Below, in pieces: positions 1 through 8,893 of a stretch of 64,000 bases of DNA. The translations under genes and the position numbers were made by a program. The stretch is taken from NCBI RefSeq assembly GCF_014651635.1, contig NZ_BMXG01000002.1, forward strand, positions 62,001 through 126,000, written 5' to 3'. This stretch comes from Cerasicoccus arenae. GTDB taxonomy: Bacteria > Verrucomicrobiota > Verrucomicrobiia > Opitutales > Cerasicoccaceae. Each line of letters begins with the position of its first letter. The first letter of the stretch is position 1. The notes beneath the pieces are model-generated. The model made no database searches and was not told the DNA's origin. It worked only from the letters and a program-made list of their open reading frames with translations.

Positions 1-953
1 ACACGCCGGGCCAGCCGAAGGATGATATAGGCTTTAGCTTTGCAACGCAAAGCGATTCGAAAATACGTCCGAATGATTAATCGCCGAGCAAGGCTTAGAT
101 TGTAGTTGGCCTGCATCGATTGAAGCGTATCAGCGATTGCCATATCTGCATGGTTCATGTTGAACAAGAGAAATTCTGCTTCGATGAAATACTGACCTTC
201 CCACAGCAATTGAAGCACTGGGGAAGCATTGCTTTTTCGCAATGAATCCGCTCCCTCGTTCAATCGAATGGCGCGCGAAGCGACCAGTTTTTCGATGGCA
301 CTGTTGGTGATGCGAGCTTGTTCGCTGCGGCGGATGAATACATCGGGCAATGACTGGTCAAATTTTCTGTAAGTCAGCCCAGCCAGTATTGCACGTGTAT
401 GCACATCGGAATCGTCGCCATAGAAAACTCGTTCATTGAACCCCCCAATCTTTAGAAAGGATTTTCGGCACCAGAGAGGAGAGGATGTTTGCCAGACGGA
501 ATCAGCTGTGAGAAAGCGATTGAGATCGGGCGCGTCGTTACTCAGTTGATTCCAAAGGCAATCCAAGTCGCCGATTTTTTCGTGAAATAGGGCGACAGGA
601 AATACTAAGAAATCCGCTGCGTTCTCTTTAATTTTAGCGGTTCGATTTTCCAGGCACCATGGTGCCATGAGATCATCTGAATCGAGGAAGAGCAACCACT
701 CCCCATGCGCATGTTGGGCACCGATATTACGGCAGGTCGATGGCCCCTTTAGGCCTTCGTTGCGTTGCAAAATATGTATCCGGTCGGCTTCGGCCAATTG
801 GGATACTGTCGCCCAAGTTTCATCGCTCGAGCCATCATCGACGATCCATGCCTCCCAATTTGAGTAGGACTGAGAACGTATCGTCTGCAGCGTTTGTTGC
901 AGCAACTCAACCCGCTCAAAGTGGGGGATGATGATGGAGATGCGCGGCTTCAA
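1..953 (-). CDS. Family 2 glycosyltransferase, 3' end beyond window
   Basis: Reading frame open from a TTG at 953-951 to the left edge, at least 317 codons. The TTG overlaps the TGA of the upstream glycosyltransferase gene (950-952), which argues for translational coupling. The N-terminus has the GT2 (GT-A fold) pattern: a strand ISIIIPHF at about residues 5-12, VDDGSSDET near residue 40, a NxG..xxRN-like segment, and LFLDSDD near residue 95, which supplies the metal- and nucleotide-sugar-binding aspartates. It should transfer a sugar from a nucleotide donor at the inner membrane face to the growing polysaccharide. The specific sugar cannot be read from sequence. It is the last gene visible of the polysaccharide operon, and its C-terminus lies outside the window. 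Confidence 0.85.
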   Translation of the reverse strand, partial: MKPRISIIIPHFERVELLQQTLQTIRSQSYSNWEAWIVDDGSSDETWATVSQLAEADRIHILQRNEGLKGPSTCRNIGAQHAHGEWLLFLDSDDLMAPWCLENRTAKIKENAADFLVFPVALFHEKIGDLDCLWNQLSNDAPDLNRFLTADSVWQTSSPLWCRKSFLKIGGFNERVFYGDDSDVHTRAILAGLTYRKFDQSLPDVFIRRSEQARITNSAIEKLVASRAIRLNEGADSLRKSNASPVLQLLWEGQYFIEAEFLLFNMNHADMAIADTLQSMQANYNLSLARRLIIRTYFRIALRCKAKAYIILRLARR

Positions 954-2146
954 ATTTGTTGATAAAGCGATGCGTATTGTTGGGCAGCTACTGCGCTAGC
1001 GTAGCGAATTCTGGCTCGGTGCGAGATGGCTTCGCGATCAAATTTTTGTGACATGGCTTGATGCAACGCGTTGACCAAGGCATTGGCGTCGATTTCGGAA
1101 ACGAGAATTCCGTCTTCGTCATTGTTGATCATTTCAGGAATGCCACCTACTGCAAAACTGATGACCGGCAAACCACAGCAAAGCGCTTCGCTGATAACAT
1201 TGGGCAAGTTATCTTGTCGGCTGGGCAGCACGAAAAGATCGGCTGCGTTGTAGAGGATTGCCATCAGTCGTTCATCTTGTATTGAACCCAAACGGTGGAC
1301 CTTGCCTAGGCCATCAGGGAGTGCGCCTTTTCCGGCCACTGCGATGGACCAATCTTCTGGCAAAGGCTTGCTGGTGAGCGCCGTGTGCAGCAGGTCGCCA
1401 CCTTTTCGGTAGTCGTCGATGTTTTCCGCCACAAAAGCTAAGATTTTCCCTTCAGTTGGTAATCCAAGTGCCTCGCGGGCGAAGGTCTGTTGGAGTGGGC
1501 GAAAGACATCTGTGTTTAACCCGTTGGCGATGACTTTATGCTGCGTCGGCTGGAGCCCAGTCGAAGCGGCTGCTTCAGTATTCAACCATTCCGAAGGAGA
1601 CACGCAGGTCAAATTCGATGGCGTGCGCAGCAAATTGCGCTGCTGGGTGATGACCGATTCGTTTTGCTTTTGAAGCGACTGCGGAGCACGTTCCAGATCG
1701 ATACTGTAATGAAAGCCGCCGAGAAAGGTATGCATGTCGTGGAACGTCCAGACGATCGGGCAGGGGGCGTTTTTAAAAAACGTTGGCCAGTCTAAAATGC
1801 CAGACGTCCAATGAAGATTTATGATGTCTGCCTGTGCAATAAAGGGCACGCTGAGAAGGTCGTAATCGGCTTCAATGGACGAGTAAAAAACGTCCGTATT
1901 CTGGCGGCGCATGAACTGCTGGTGGCTTGCATCTTTAGTTGCAGCAATATTGAATTTAAACAACGCACGTTCGTGAAAACGAAGGTAACGTTTGGGCAGT
2001 TGCTTGATCCCCTCCGCGACGTTGGTCCCACAGTCGAGTGCCGCAAATGTGGAATCGACACCGAGCTGACGGAGCGCCTGATGCGTGCGGTATGCAGCGA
2101 CGCCTGCACCTCCATTGCGGAACTTCGTTATGTGGACAACTTTCAT
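950..2146 (-). CDS. Family 4 glycosyltransferase
   Basis: 398 residues beginning MKVVHITKF. A longer frame exists up to 2218, but this start is preferred because its ATG overlaps the TGA of the upstream gene (ATGA at 2146-2143) and the N-terminal strand begins immediately. The N-terminal half has a GxGVAAYR-type loop, and the second half has the GT4 donor-binding region with a typical E-x7-E element (ISEALCCGLPVISFAVGGIPE, glutamates near residues 335 and 350). This is a GT-B retaining transferase acting in the cytoplasm on a lipid-linked glycan. Neighbours on both sides are glycosyltransferases with overlapping stops and starts. The sugar specificity is not inferable. Confidence 0.87.
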   Translation of the reverse strand: MKVVHITKFRNGGAGVAAYRTHQALRQLGVDSTFAALDCGTNVAEGIKQLPKRYLRFHERALFKFNIAATKDASHQQFMRRQNTDVFYSSIEADYDLLSVPFIAQADIINLHWTSGILDWPTFFKNAPCPIVWTFHDMHTFLGGFHYSIDLERAPQSLQKQNESVITQQRNLLRTPSNLTCVSPSEWLNTEAAASTGLQPTQHKVIANGLNTDVFRPLQQTFAREALGLPTEGKILAFVAENIDDYRKGGDLLHTALTSKPLPEDWSIAVAGKGALPDGLGKVHRLGSIQDERLMAILYNAADLFVLPSRQDNLPNVISEALCCGLPVISFAVGGIPEMINNDEDGILVSEIDANALVNALHQAMSQKFDREAISHRARIRYASAVAAQQYASLYQQI

Positions 2147-3099
2147 TGTAGGAGGCCCATTTTCTTCCAGAGGCGATGCTTCCAGCGGCCCAGATTGCCT
2201 TTCAAATGATTGGCCCAAGTGGATGTTGAGCCCCAGCGAAGCGATTGCTGTAAGCTGAATTCGCCCAAGCGAGAAATTTTTGCTTTTCGCTTACGAACGC
2301 AAATGGAATCCGTGAGATTAATCGCCATACTTGAGCTGACATCTTGCGTAAAGTTTTCGCCAGTCCCATCGACTCCTATATTTCTAACCAACGAACGACG
2401 CGGGCTAAGGCAGAGTCCATCTTGGAGGAAAATTGATGCCGCCCAGAAAATTGCCCACGTTTTTATGCGGCAACATTGGTTTTCGAGTAGCTGATTGGAA
2501 AACCCATTACAGCCGCCGAGATTAAATTGCTTGTGCATTTTCTCGGAAGCATTGATGTCAGCGATTAGCTTATCGACATCCCATCGCGCACGCTCCCATG
2601 AGTCTTCCCATGTGCCCCAACCCCAGCACTGCATGTAGCGCGTAAAGAAGGTTTCTGGAAGTAGGGACTCGTAAGGCGTCGCGTGACAATACGCATTAAT
2701 ATGGCGAACGGCTGGCGTTGATTCATAGGCAAAAAGTGCCGTGTTCATATATTCGAGGAATCCCGGTGAAGTCACCAAGTCATCTTCTAAAACAATGACG
2801 CGACCATGCCGATTAACGACTTCTGAAACGCCTCGCTTGATCGATTCTGCTAAGCCGAGGTTTATCCCGGCCTCAATGATTTCGACCTGCCCACACCATT
2901 GCTGAGAACGAATCAACTGGCGAACTTGTGCAACAGCACTCGCGGTAGATTCATTCTTGCTGGCGTCAGAGTACACATAAAGCTGTGTCTGATCGGCCAG
3001 CCGATTTTTAGCAAGAGCTTCTAGGGTTTGGCGAGTATGGTCGGGCCGCGCATAAACAAACAGGACGACTGGCGCTAGCTGTGAAGAGTCTGACATCAT
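2143..3099 (-). CDS. GT2/GNT-I-like glycosyltransferase
   Basis: 318 residues (or 317 from the second Met at 3096). The opening PVVLFVYARPDHTRQTLEAL, the central GLAESIKRGVSEVV and then VIVLEDDLVTSPGFLEYMN (acidic EDD triad) are the pattern of GT-A transferases related to the GNT-I/GT13-like group often annotated as sugar transferases in capsule clusters. The EDD should bind the metal and nucleotide-sugar diphosphate. The gene sits 29 bases after the epimerase gene and overlaps the next transferase by ATGA. The basic C-terminus (GRWKHRLWKK) may contact the membrane, which is inference. Acceptor and donor are unknown. Confidence 0.75.
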   Translation of the reverse strand: MMSDSSQLAPVVLFVYARPDHTRQTLEALAKNRLADQTQLYVYSDASKNESTASAVAQVRQLIRSQQWCGQVEIIEAGINLGLAESIKRGVSEVVNRHGRVIVLEDDLVTSPGFLEYMNTALFAYESTPAVRHINAYCHATPYESLLPETFFTRYMQCWGWGTWEDSWERARWDVDKLIADINASEKMHKQFNLGGCNGFSNQLLENQCCRIKTWAIFWAASIFLQDGLCLSPRRSLVRNIGVDGTGENFTQDVSSSMAINLTDSICVRKRKAKISRLGEFSLQQSLRWGSTSTWANHLKGNLGRWKHRLWKKMGLLQ

Positions 3100-3128
3100 G
3101 CGCCGGTTGAAGGAAATCGCGACTCACC

Positions 3129-4115
3129 TCAAGCCACGGGCTGGCCGTAGGATTTCAGGGCTTTGCGAATGCCTTCGCGGAAAGGAACCTTATACTCGAA
3201 GCCGAACTGTTTCTGTTTGGTGGTGTCACCGCCACGAGCGAATACGCCAGCAGGTTTGTCGGACAGGCCCACGACTTCCGGCTCATAACCACACTCTTCA
3301 GCGGCGATTCGTGCAAATTGTTTGAAGCTCGTGTAAATGCCAGTCGAAAGATTAACGGCATCGCCATCATCGATTTTATCAATGGTGGCCATCACGCCAT
3401 CGACGCAATCTTCGATGTATATAAAGTCGCGCATCTGGTCGCCTGTGCCCCAAACCGTAAGGGTCTCTTCGCCGATGTGCGCCATCGCGCGTTTGCAGAT
3501 GCTAGGGAACGGATAACTATCGTCCTGATCCTCACCATAGCCAGAGAAAGGGCGGTAGCAGGTGGATTTTAGCCCGTGCTTTTGGTAAGCAAGACGGGCG
3601 AGATATTCACAAGTAAGCTTGGCCCAGCCATAAGACATATCAGGCATGCCGATGTCATTATCGAAGGCGATCATATCCTCGCTAAGCAGCTCGTAGTTCT
3701 CCTCTCGTTGACGAGCAATTGGGTATGCTGCGCTGGAACTGAAGCAGGCGGTTTTGGCTGGGCGCGCTTTTTCGGCCCACTGCCAGTATTCCGCGTCGAT
3801 TGAAAGGTCGTCGGCGACTGCGAGTGGATGGTTTTCAATCATCGCTCTTCCGCCGACCATTGCGGCGAGGTGAAAGACGTAATCAAAATCGTCATCCGCC
3901 CGTTGTTTGAACCATTCGCGGCAATCTTGGCGATAGAAATTGAAATTTGGGAAATCGCGGGGAGAAAACAGTGGCCAACTGTTGTCCGGGTCGATACCAC
4001 CAGTGAATTCGGCAACTGGGTCTACGCAGTGAACCTCGGCTCCCTGATCCAGAAAACGTTTGCAGAATCGGCGACCGACAAATCCGGCGCCACCAGTGAT
4101 CAATACTTTTTGCAT
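3129..4115 (-). CDS. NAD-dependent epimerase/dehydratase, extended SDR
   Basis: 328 residues. TGGAGFVG at residues 7-14 is the Rossmann dinucleotide site, and SSSAAYP followed by SYGWAK gives the Ser/Tyr-x3-Lys catalytic set of extended SDR nucleotide-sugar epimerases. The segment YRPFSGYGEDQD and the later RDFIYIEDCVDG are also typical of the family. Its likely role is to convert a nucleotide sugar (UDP-, GDP- or dTDP-linked) into a donor for one of the flanking transferases. The substrate cannot be assigned. It lies one base or less from the upstream transferase stop (4116), so it is co-transcribed. Length is normal for the family. Confidence 0.85.
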   Translation of the reverse strand: MQKVLITGGAGFVGRRFCKRFLDQGAEVHCVDPVAEFTGGIDPDNSWPLFSPRDFPNFNFYRQDCREWFKQRADDDFDYVFHLAAMVGGRAMIENHPLAVADDLSIDAEYWQWAEKARPAKTACFSSSAAYPIARQREENYELLSEDMIAFDNDIGMPDMSYGWAKLTCEYLARLAYQKHGLKSTCYRPFSGYGEDQDDSYPFPSICKRAMAHIGEETLTVWGTGDQMRDFIYIEDCVDGVMATIDKIDDGDAVNLSTGIYTSFKQFARIAAEECGYEPEVVGLSDKPAGVFARGGDTTKQKQFGFEYKVPFREGIRKALKSYGQPVA

Positions 4116-5225
4116 TTAGCGTGTAGTGTTTTGGTTTACTTGAACTGATTCGTAAATATCGCAATACATACGGGCGCATTGAGCGGGCGTCCATTCATTC
4201 AAGGCCCGTTGACGATTTTTTTCCCCGAGATTTGTTTTTGCCAATTCAAATGCTTTTTCAAGCGCTTGCTTAGCAGTGGATGGATGCCCAGGGTCAAACA
4301 CGGGATTACCGGTTTCGCGAAGAAGCTCGCCGACGTCCCAGGAATCTGGTCCAACAACGATCTTACCGAAAGTCAGGCCAAGGGTGATATTGCCCGAATT
4401 AAGCACTTTGAGGCGGGGGATGAACAACACATCCGCGGCGTTCAAGTAGAGCTGAGCGTCCTCTTCCTGCACGAAGCTATAGTTGAAGTTATAGCTCGGA
4501 TGTAGCCGATAATAGAGTCGAGTGAGATCCCGCAGCCAATACTTTAGCCGGATCCATGAGACTTTGGCGAGCTTCTCGCGCCAGCGTGACACCAGCAGGA
4601 TTTTATCGCCGACTTGGGCACCTTGAAATGTGTTCATGATCAAATCGCGTTCTTCCATGCTGCGAATGGCACCAAAGACTAACATGACTTTCGCTTTTTC
4701 GGAGATTCCGAGCTGCTTCCTAGCCGCTTGCCGGGAAATGTTATTTGGCAGCGAGGCGTAGTTGGCATGAGGGATGATGACATGTTTGGGCTCAACACCA
4801 CGGTAAAAAACAGTGTTCGCGTAGCGGCTTTTGAACTCATCAATGCTTGCTTGGGCGAAATGAACAACCGCGTCTGCGTAGCGGTAAAAAAGTTCATACA
4901 TTCGCTCCCAAACTGGGTTTTTGACTGCGTCGTGGGGCAGAAGGACGTGTCTGGTAATGACGATGTGTGAGCGGTCAGCCCAATGCTTTAGTCGCACTGC
5001 CACTTGCTCGACGAGTTCTTCGGTGAGCCCTTCTTGATAGGCTTTCTCGATTTCATGGGTAACGTATTCTGGGAAGTGCAGGTGGACGACATTGAAGTCG
5101 CCTTCCTGATTCCAGAATGTCTCGTGCGAATGCACGATTGTGACATCGTTTTTTTCCATGGCCTCGTGTAGGTCGACGAGGAATCGATTTCCAGGAAGCG
5201 GAATATTGGCGACAAGAATCTTCAT
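4116..5225 (-). CDS. GT-B glycosyltransferase
   Basis: 369 residues from MKILVANIPLPGN. A frame extends to 5258, but that would overlap the upstream gene, which stops at 5227. The ATG at 5225 follows that stop directly. The N-terminal domain contains VVHLHFPEYV and the C-terminal domain contains VMLVFGAIRSMEERDLI and AADVLFIPRLKVLNSGNITLGL, the arrangement of GT-B transferases distantly related to GT4 and beta-mannosyl/glucuronosyl-type enzymes. The classical E-x7-E is not obvious: an NSGNITLGLTFG stretch occupies its place. Function within the polysaccharide operon is assigned by context; the sugar is unknown. Confidence 0.75.
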   Translation of the reverse strand: MKILVANIPLPGNRFLVDLHEAMEKNDVTIVHSHETFWNQEGDFNVVHLHFPEYVTHEIEKAYQEGLTEELVEQVAVRLKHWADRSHIVITRHVLLPHDAVKNPVWERMYELFYRYADAVVHFAQASIDEFKSRYANTVFYRGVEPKHVIIPHANYASLPNNISRQAARKQLGISEKAKVMLVFGAIRSMEERDLIMNTFQGAQVGDKILLVSRWREKLAKVSWIRLKYWLRDLTRLYYRLHPSYNFNYSFVQEEDAQLYLNAADVLFIPRLKVLNSGNITLGLTFGKIVVGPDSWDVGELLRETGNPVFDPGHPSTAKQALEKAFELAKTNLGEKNRQRALNEWTPAQCARMYCDIYESVQVNQNTTR

Positions 5226-5226
5226 C

Positions 5227-6378
5227 CTAGTGGTGTGACTTTTTTCGAGCATCATCAATGACTGACTGTAATCGATGTATATGCTGTTGGCTGTTGAAAT
5301 TATTTTTAGTATGCTTGCGTGCTGCTGAACCCATTTGTCGGCAGAGTTCAGGATTACGGAGTAGGTGACTCATGTGAGCGCCCATGGTGTCGACATCCAG
5401 TTCGTCAACGAGCATGCCTGTTTTGCCTTCTATCACGACATCTTTTATACCAGCGTGTCGAGTACTGACTATCGGGAGCCCAGCCGCGGCTGCTTCAAGT
5501 ATGGTATTGGGCGTGCCCTCGGCGTCTCCGTAAGATGGGATCACGGAATGCTGGGCGAAGCAGCAGGCATTGGCAAAATATTGAGCGATCTCCTGATGTG
5601 GAATGGCACCCTTGAAAATGACGTTTTTCTCAATGCCCAAAACTTTGGCCAGAGTAATACATGTTTCGAGAAGCTCGCCGTCACCGATCTGGACTAGCTG
5701 AGCATTTGGCACCTCTTTAAGCGCTTTGCTAAAGGCCAATAGCGTCAGATGATTCGCTTTGATGTTCGTAAACCGGCCGACTGATAAAACGATTGGCTGA
5801 TAGCTGGATTGGATTTCATAAAATGAATCCCGTGGCCCGTAGGGATTGTAAACCAGCTTCTTTTCATTGCATCCAAGTCCGGCAAGGGCATCGATCATGA
5901 ACCGAGAGACGCCGAGTACGCTATGCGCATAGTCGAACATTGCGCAATATTTCGCAAGCCGCTCCGGAGTCAACTCTGGCTGGCGATGTGCATCATGCCC
6001 GTGGAAATGCACGATTAGGGGGATGCCAAGCTGCTTCGCAATCGGTGTGATCGCGGCTCCGGTTGCCCCAAACTCAGCCAAGATTACATCGACATTATGA
6101 CTGGCAAAAAAGCCTCCCAATGCATCAAGGACTGCGGGGGGGGATAATTCCTTGGCTGTAATCAGACGATGATAGAGTGCTTGTGGCAGGAGTCTCGCGG
6201 CTTTTTTCAGGAATGGTTTTTGGCTATAAAAATAGCGAATGGTCTTTCCCTGATAGGCATAGTCTGGATACGCGCGACTGACGCAGACTTTTTCTCCGCT
6301 GAGGGACTCTACGTGGATTCGAATAAAGTCCTTAATGACTTTATTGTCGTCAAATCCAACAATGCAGGTTGTTCCCAT
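5227..6378 (-). CDS. Family 4 glycosyltransferase, WcaL/AmsK-like
   Basis: 383 residues. N-terminal half has VDVILAEFGATGAAITPIAKQLG and LIVHFHGHDAH, and the C-terminal half has VLSVGRFTNIKANHLTLLAF and EGTPNTILEAAAAGLPIVST (E-x7-E), a pattern I associate with colanic-acid-type GT4 enzymes such as WcaL and AmsK. The donor sugar is not inferable. A G8 run on the plus strand at 6136-6143 encodes the Ser-Pro-Pro of SPPAVLD. The frame is intact through it. Stop and start spacing to both neighbours is 1-4 bases, so translation is probably coupled. Confidence 0.87.
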   Translation of the reverse strand: MGTTCIVGFDDNKVIKDFIRIHVESLSGEKVCVSRAYPDYAYQGKTIRYFYSQKPFLKKAARLLPQALYHRLITAKELSPPAVLDALGGFFASHNVDVILAEFGATGAAITPIAKQLGIPLIVHFHGHDAHRQPELTPERLAKYCAMFDYAHSVLGVSRFMIDALAGLGCNEKKLVYNPYGPRDSFYEIQSSYQPIVLSVGRFTNIKANHLTLLAFSKALKEVPNAQLVQIGDGELLETCITLAKVLGIEKNVIFKGAIPHQEIAQYFANACCFAQHSVIPSYGDAEGTPNTILEAAAAGLPIVSTRHAGIKDVVIEGKTGMLVDELDVDTMGAHMSHLLRNPELCRQMGSAARKHTKNNFNSQQHIHRLQSVIDDARKKSHH

Positions 6379-6381
6379 CCT

Positions 6382-7680
6382 TTAGCTCTCCTGTTTCGAT
6401 TGATGCAGAAACATGCGTTTAATTTTTCCAGCGAACATACGGCTGCGAACAATGCGGCGCTTGAGGAATGTAGCGATAAGCTTTTCACGCTGCCCCGCAT
6501 TATTTAGCTTATCGTTCTCTGCGGGCAGGGATATCCAACATGGAATGCTGATATTGCCTGGTCGTCGCCAATGCTTAATCTGATCGCGAAACGTCTCAGC
6601 CCATAGATCCGCACCAATGTCTTTGGTGTATTCACGGCGTATTTTATCTCGGCTTTCATTGGAAAATTTTTGCCAGAGCACGGGATCGTTGACCAGTTGT
6701 TGAATCGCCTTCGGGAGTGCATCCGGAGCGTCATCGAGAATGAATCCGTTAACGCCATCTTCAATCAATTCAGGGATACCGCTCTTATTGTAACGACAAA
6801 CTGGAACGCATCCGCACGCCATTGCTTCCATGATCGCGATGGGTAGCCCTTCATAGTCAGACAGCAGGACAATAACATGGGATTCCCGCATCTTATCCTG
6901 AACTTGCTGGCTTGGTACGGCCCCCCCAAGATAAACTGAGAGGCCGCTCCCTTCTTTGGCTAGAATTGCCGCAACTTCTGCCTTTTCCGGGCCATCACCA
7001 TAGATAATCGCTTCGACACTCGGCAACTGTTTGACAGTGCGGCAAAATGCCCGAGCAAGATCTTGGATGCGTTTCTGCTCGGTCACGAGGCGTCCGAAAA
7101 ACGCGATGCGGAATTTGCCGTGTGGAGGAGCGACAAACTGATCAACGACAGGCGCACCATAGGGGATACGATAGACTGAGGTGTCGCGCGTTTTACAGTT
7201 AGTTAACTGCTGTTCCAGTTCGCGCGAGACGCCGACCATTCCAGTAAGTCGGTGGGACTTTTTTCCGGCGACAAATTCTTCCTGCAGGCCGTCGCAGTAT
7301 GCGTGATCGGAATGTAGAATTCCCACCGTTGCAATGCCTGCTTTGCGTATCCAACGGCAAGCGTAATAGGCGGATGTAACGACATTGGGAAAGAAGATGT
7401 CTGTCGGCTTTGCTTTAAGCTGTTCGAGCGTCCACCGGATGCTGTCTTCAGTAGTTAGTGGATTAATGGTCTTGGAGTATTCGATGCCATTCTCATCGAG
7501 GAAATTGATGAGGGGGCCTTCGCCCAAATGCATGTAGACCAAGCAGCGAATACGGAAACCACGCTCAATGAGTGCAGGCATCAACCATAGTAACCATGAC
7601 ACGGGGCCACCGATAATGCCTGGCTTATCAAATGCGCAAATGGTGATGAGAGGCTTGCTGGAATCGATTGCCATTATCAA
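6382..7680 (-). CDS. Family 4 glycosyltransferase
   Basis: 432 residues, ATG at 7680 overlapping the stop of the upstream gene at 7677. ICAFDKPGIIGGPVSWL near the N-terminus is the acceptor-side glycine loop, RIAFFGRLVTEQKRIQDL starts the donor-binding domain, and YEGLPIAIMEAMACGCVPV is the E-x7-E signature. A basic C-terminal tail (KRRIVRSRMFAGKIKRMF) could associate with the membrane. It is a cytoplasmic retaining transferase of the polysaccharide operon with unknown donor. A second in-frame ATG at codon 3 is a possible start. Confidence 0.87.
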   Translation of the reverse strand: MIMAIDSSKPLITICAFDKPGIIGGPVSWLLWLMPALIERGFRIRCLVYMHLGEGPLINFLDENGIEYSKTINPLTTEDSIRWTLEQLKAKPTDIFFPNVVTSAYYACRWIRKAGIATVGILHSDHAYCDGLQEEFVAGKKSHRLTGMVGVSRELEQQLTNCKTRDTSVYRIPYGAPVVDQFVAPPHGKFRIAFFGRLVTEQKRIQDLARAFCRTVKQLPSVEAIIYGDGPEKAEVAAILAKEGSGLSVYLGGAVPSQQVQDKMRESHVIVLLSDYEGLPIAIMEAMACGCVPVCRYNKSGIPELIEDGVNGFILDDAPDALPKAIQQLVNDPVLWQKFSNESRDKIRREYTKDIGADLWAETFRDQIKHWRRPGNISIPCWISLPAENDKLNNAGQREKLIATFLKRRIVRSRMFAGKIKRMFLHQSKQES

Positions 7681-8864
7681 TTGTCTTGGGCCTCAGCCAG
7701 TATTTCTCGGACTTTCGACAAGCTAGGTTCGGCGTAAACGATGTCCAACGTTTTTGCGACTTGTCGCCAGTCGTATTCTTTTAAAACGCGGTTCCGGGAT
7801 TCAGTACAGCGATTGGTGTCGACGAGAGCATCACGCGTTTTCTGAGCAAGGTCTAAGATGTTATCTGGCTCGTAGACAAAGCCGTAGCGGCCATTATCAA
7901 TTGCCTCCAAGCATCCTGCTTCCTCTGGGACGACAATTGGTTTCCCGTGTGTCATTGCTTCAAGGACTAGCGTTGGCAATCCTTCTCGCTTGCTCGTGAC
8001 AACGACTGCCGCACTCGCGGCGATAGCGTCCTGAACGCCTCGATGGTCTGTGGCTCCGTAGATGGATACGTTGCTGGGCGTTTCCTGATTAAACTCGCTC
8101 AGCATCGTTTCTGCGCTGAGCCCTTGACCAAGCATAACAAATGAACGCTCTGGCATTTGTTGGGCCAATTGCACAAATGCGGCTGGGTTCTTGACTGGGT
8201 CGTTGCGCCCGACATAGAGAACGAAATCGTTCTGCTGTGTTTTCTTTACGAAGCGTTCCGCGCAACCTAGATCGCAGTTTTCTACATCGACGCCATTGGG
8301 CAAGTAATAGGTTTCAATACCATTTTGATTACGTAAATCATCCCGTTGCCACTTTGCGACGGAGAGCCTGATGTCGGCCTGCGGCGCTTCATGCAGCAAA
8401 GCTTCATTGATTTGCTCCTGCCATGGCTCTAAGCCAACTTTGCCATGCTCCGGGAAGTAATTGAGGTGGTAAGTGTGTATCCAGCGTATCCCATTTTTCT
8501 GAGCATTATGGCCCCAGTGAATCATCCAAGGAAAGACGTGAGAGTGAATCGCCAGACACTGATTCGGGACATACTGGATCAGCTCCTCCCGTAGGTGTGG
8601 GGGGATATTATCGAAGCCCGGAAAGGCTTGCTCGTTCGGCGTTAATTCCACACGCAGCTTTGAGTGCTTTTGAATGGCCATCAGGTGATGGCGGATTCCG
8701 CCGAAGCTCAGATTGACTCCGGCAAATACCTGTGGATGAGTTTGAGCAAGTCGAGCCATCCAAGCCGCGTATAGCTTTTGTTCATGGGCACGTTTATGAT
8801 GAAACTTGCGCATTGCTAGCTTGTGCTGCGCAAATTTCCGGTAGCCCGCGAACTTCTCTGACAA
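7677..8864 (-). CDS. Family 4 glycosyltransferase, TTG start
   Basis: 395 residues if begun at the TTG at 8864-8862; no upstream ATG is available before the previous stop at 8894, and an ATT three codons earlier is the only other candidate. The first 40 residues are very basic (KFAGYRKFAQHKLAMRKFHH), then NLSFGGIRHHLMAI forms the glycine loop, IRWIHTYHLNYF and VLYVGRNDPVKNPAAFVQL mark the two GT-B domains, and KREGLPTLVLEAMTHGKPIVVPE is the E-x7-E motif. Function: sugar transfer in assembly of the exported glycan; specificity unknown. The basic leader probably attaches the enzyme to the inner membrane surface, which is inference. Confidence 0.84.
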   Translation of the reverse strand: MSEKFAGYRKFAQHKLAMRKFHHKRAHEQKLYAAWMARLAQTHPQVFAGVNLSFGGIRHHLMAIQKHSKLRVELTPNEQAFPGFDNIPPHLREELIQYVPNQCLAIHSHVFPWMIHWGHNAQKNGIRWIHTYHLNYFPEHGKVGLEPWQEQINEALLHEAPQADIRLSVAKWQRDDLRNQNGIETYYLPNGVDVENCDLGCAERFVKKTQQNDFVLYVGRNDPVKNPAAFVQLAQQMPERSFVMLGQGLSAETMLSEFNQETPSNVSIYGATDHRGVQDAIAASAAVVVTSKREGLPTLVLEAMTHGKPIVVPEEAGCLEAIDNGRYGFVYEPDNILDLAQKTRDALVDTNRCTESRNRVLKEYDWRQVAKTLDIVYAEPSLSKVREILAEAQDN

Positions 8865-8893
8865 GTAGCTAATGAGGAATTCTTTCTTGGAGG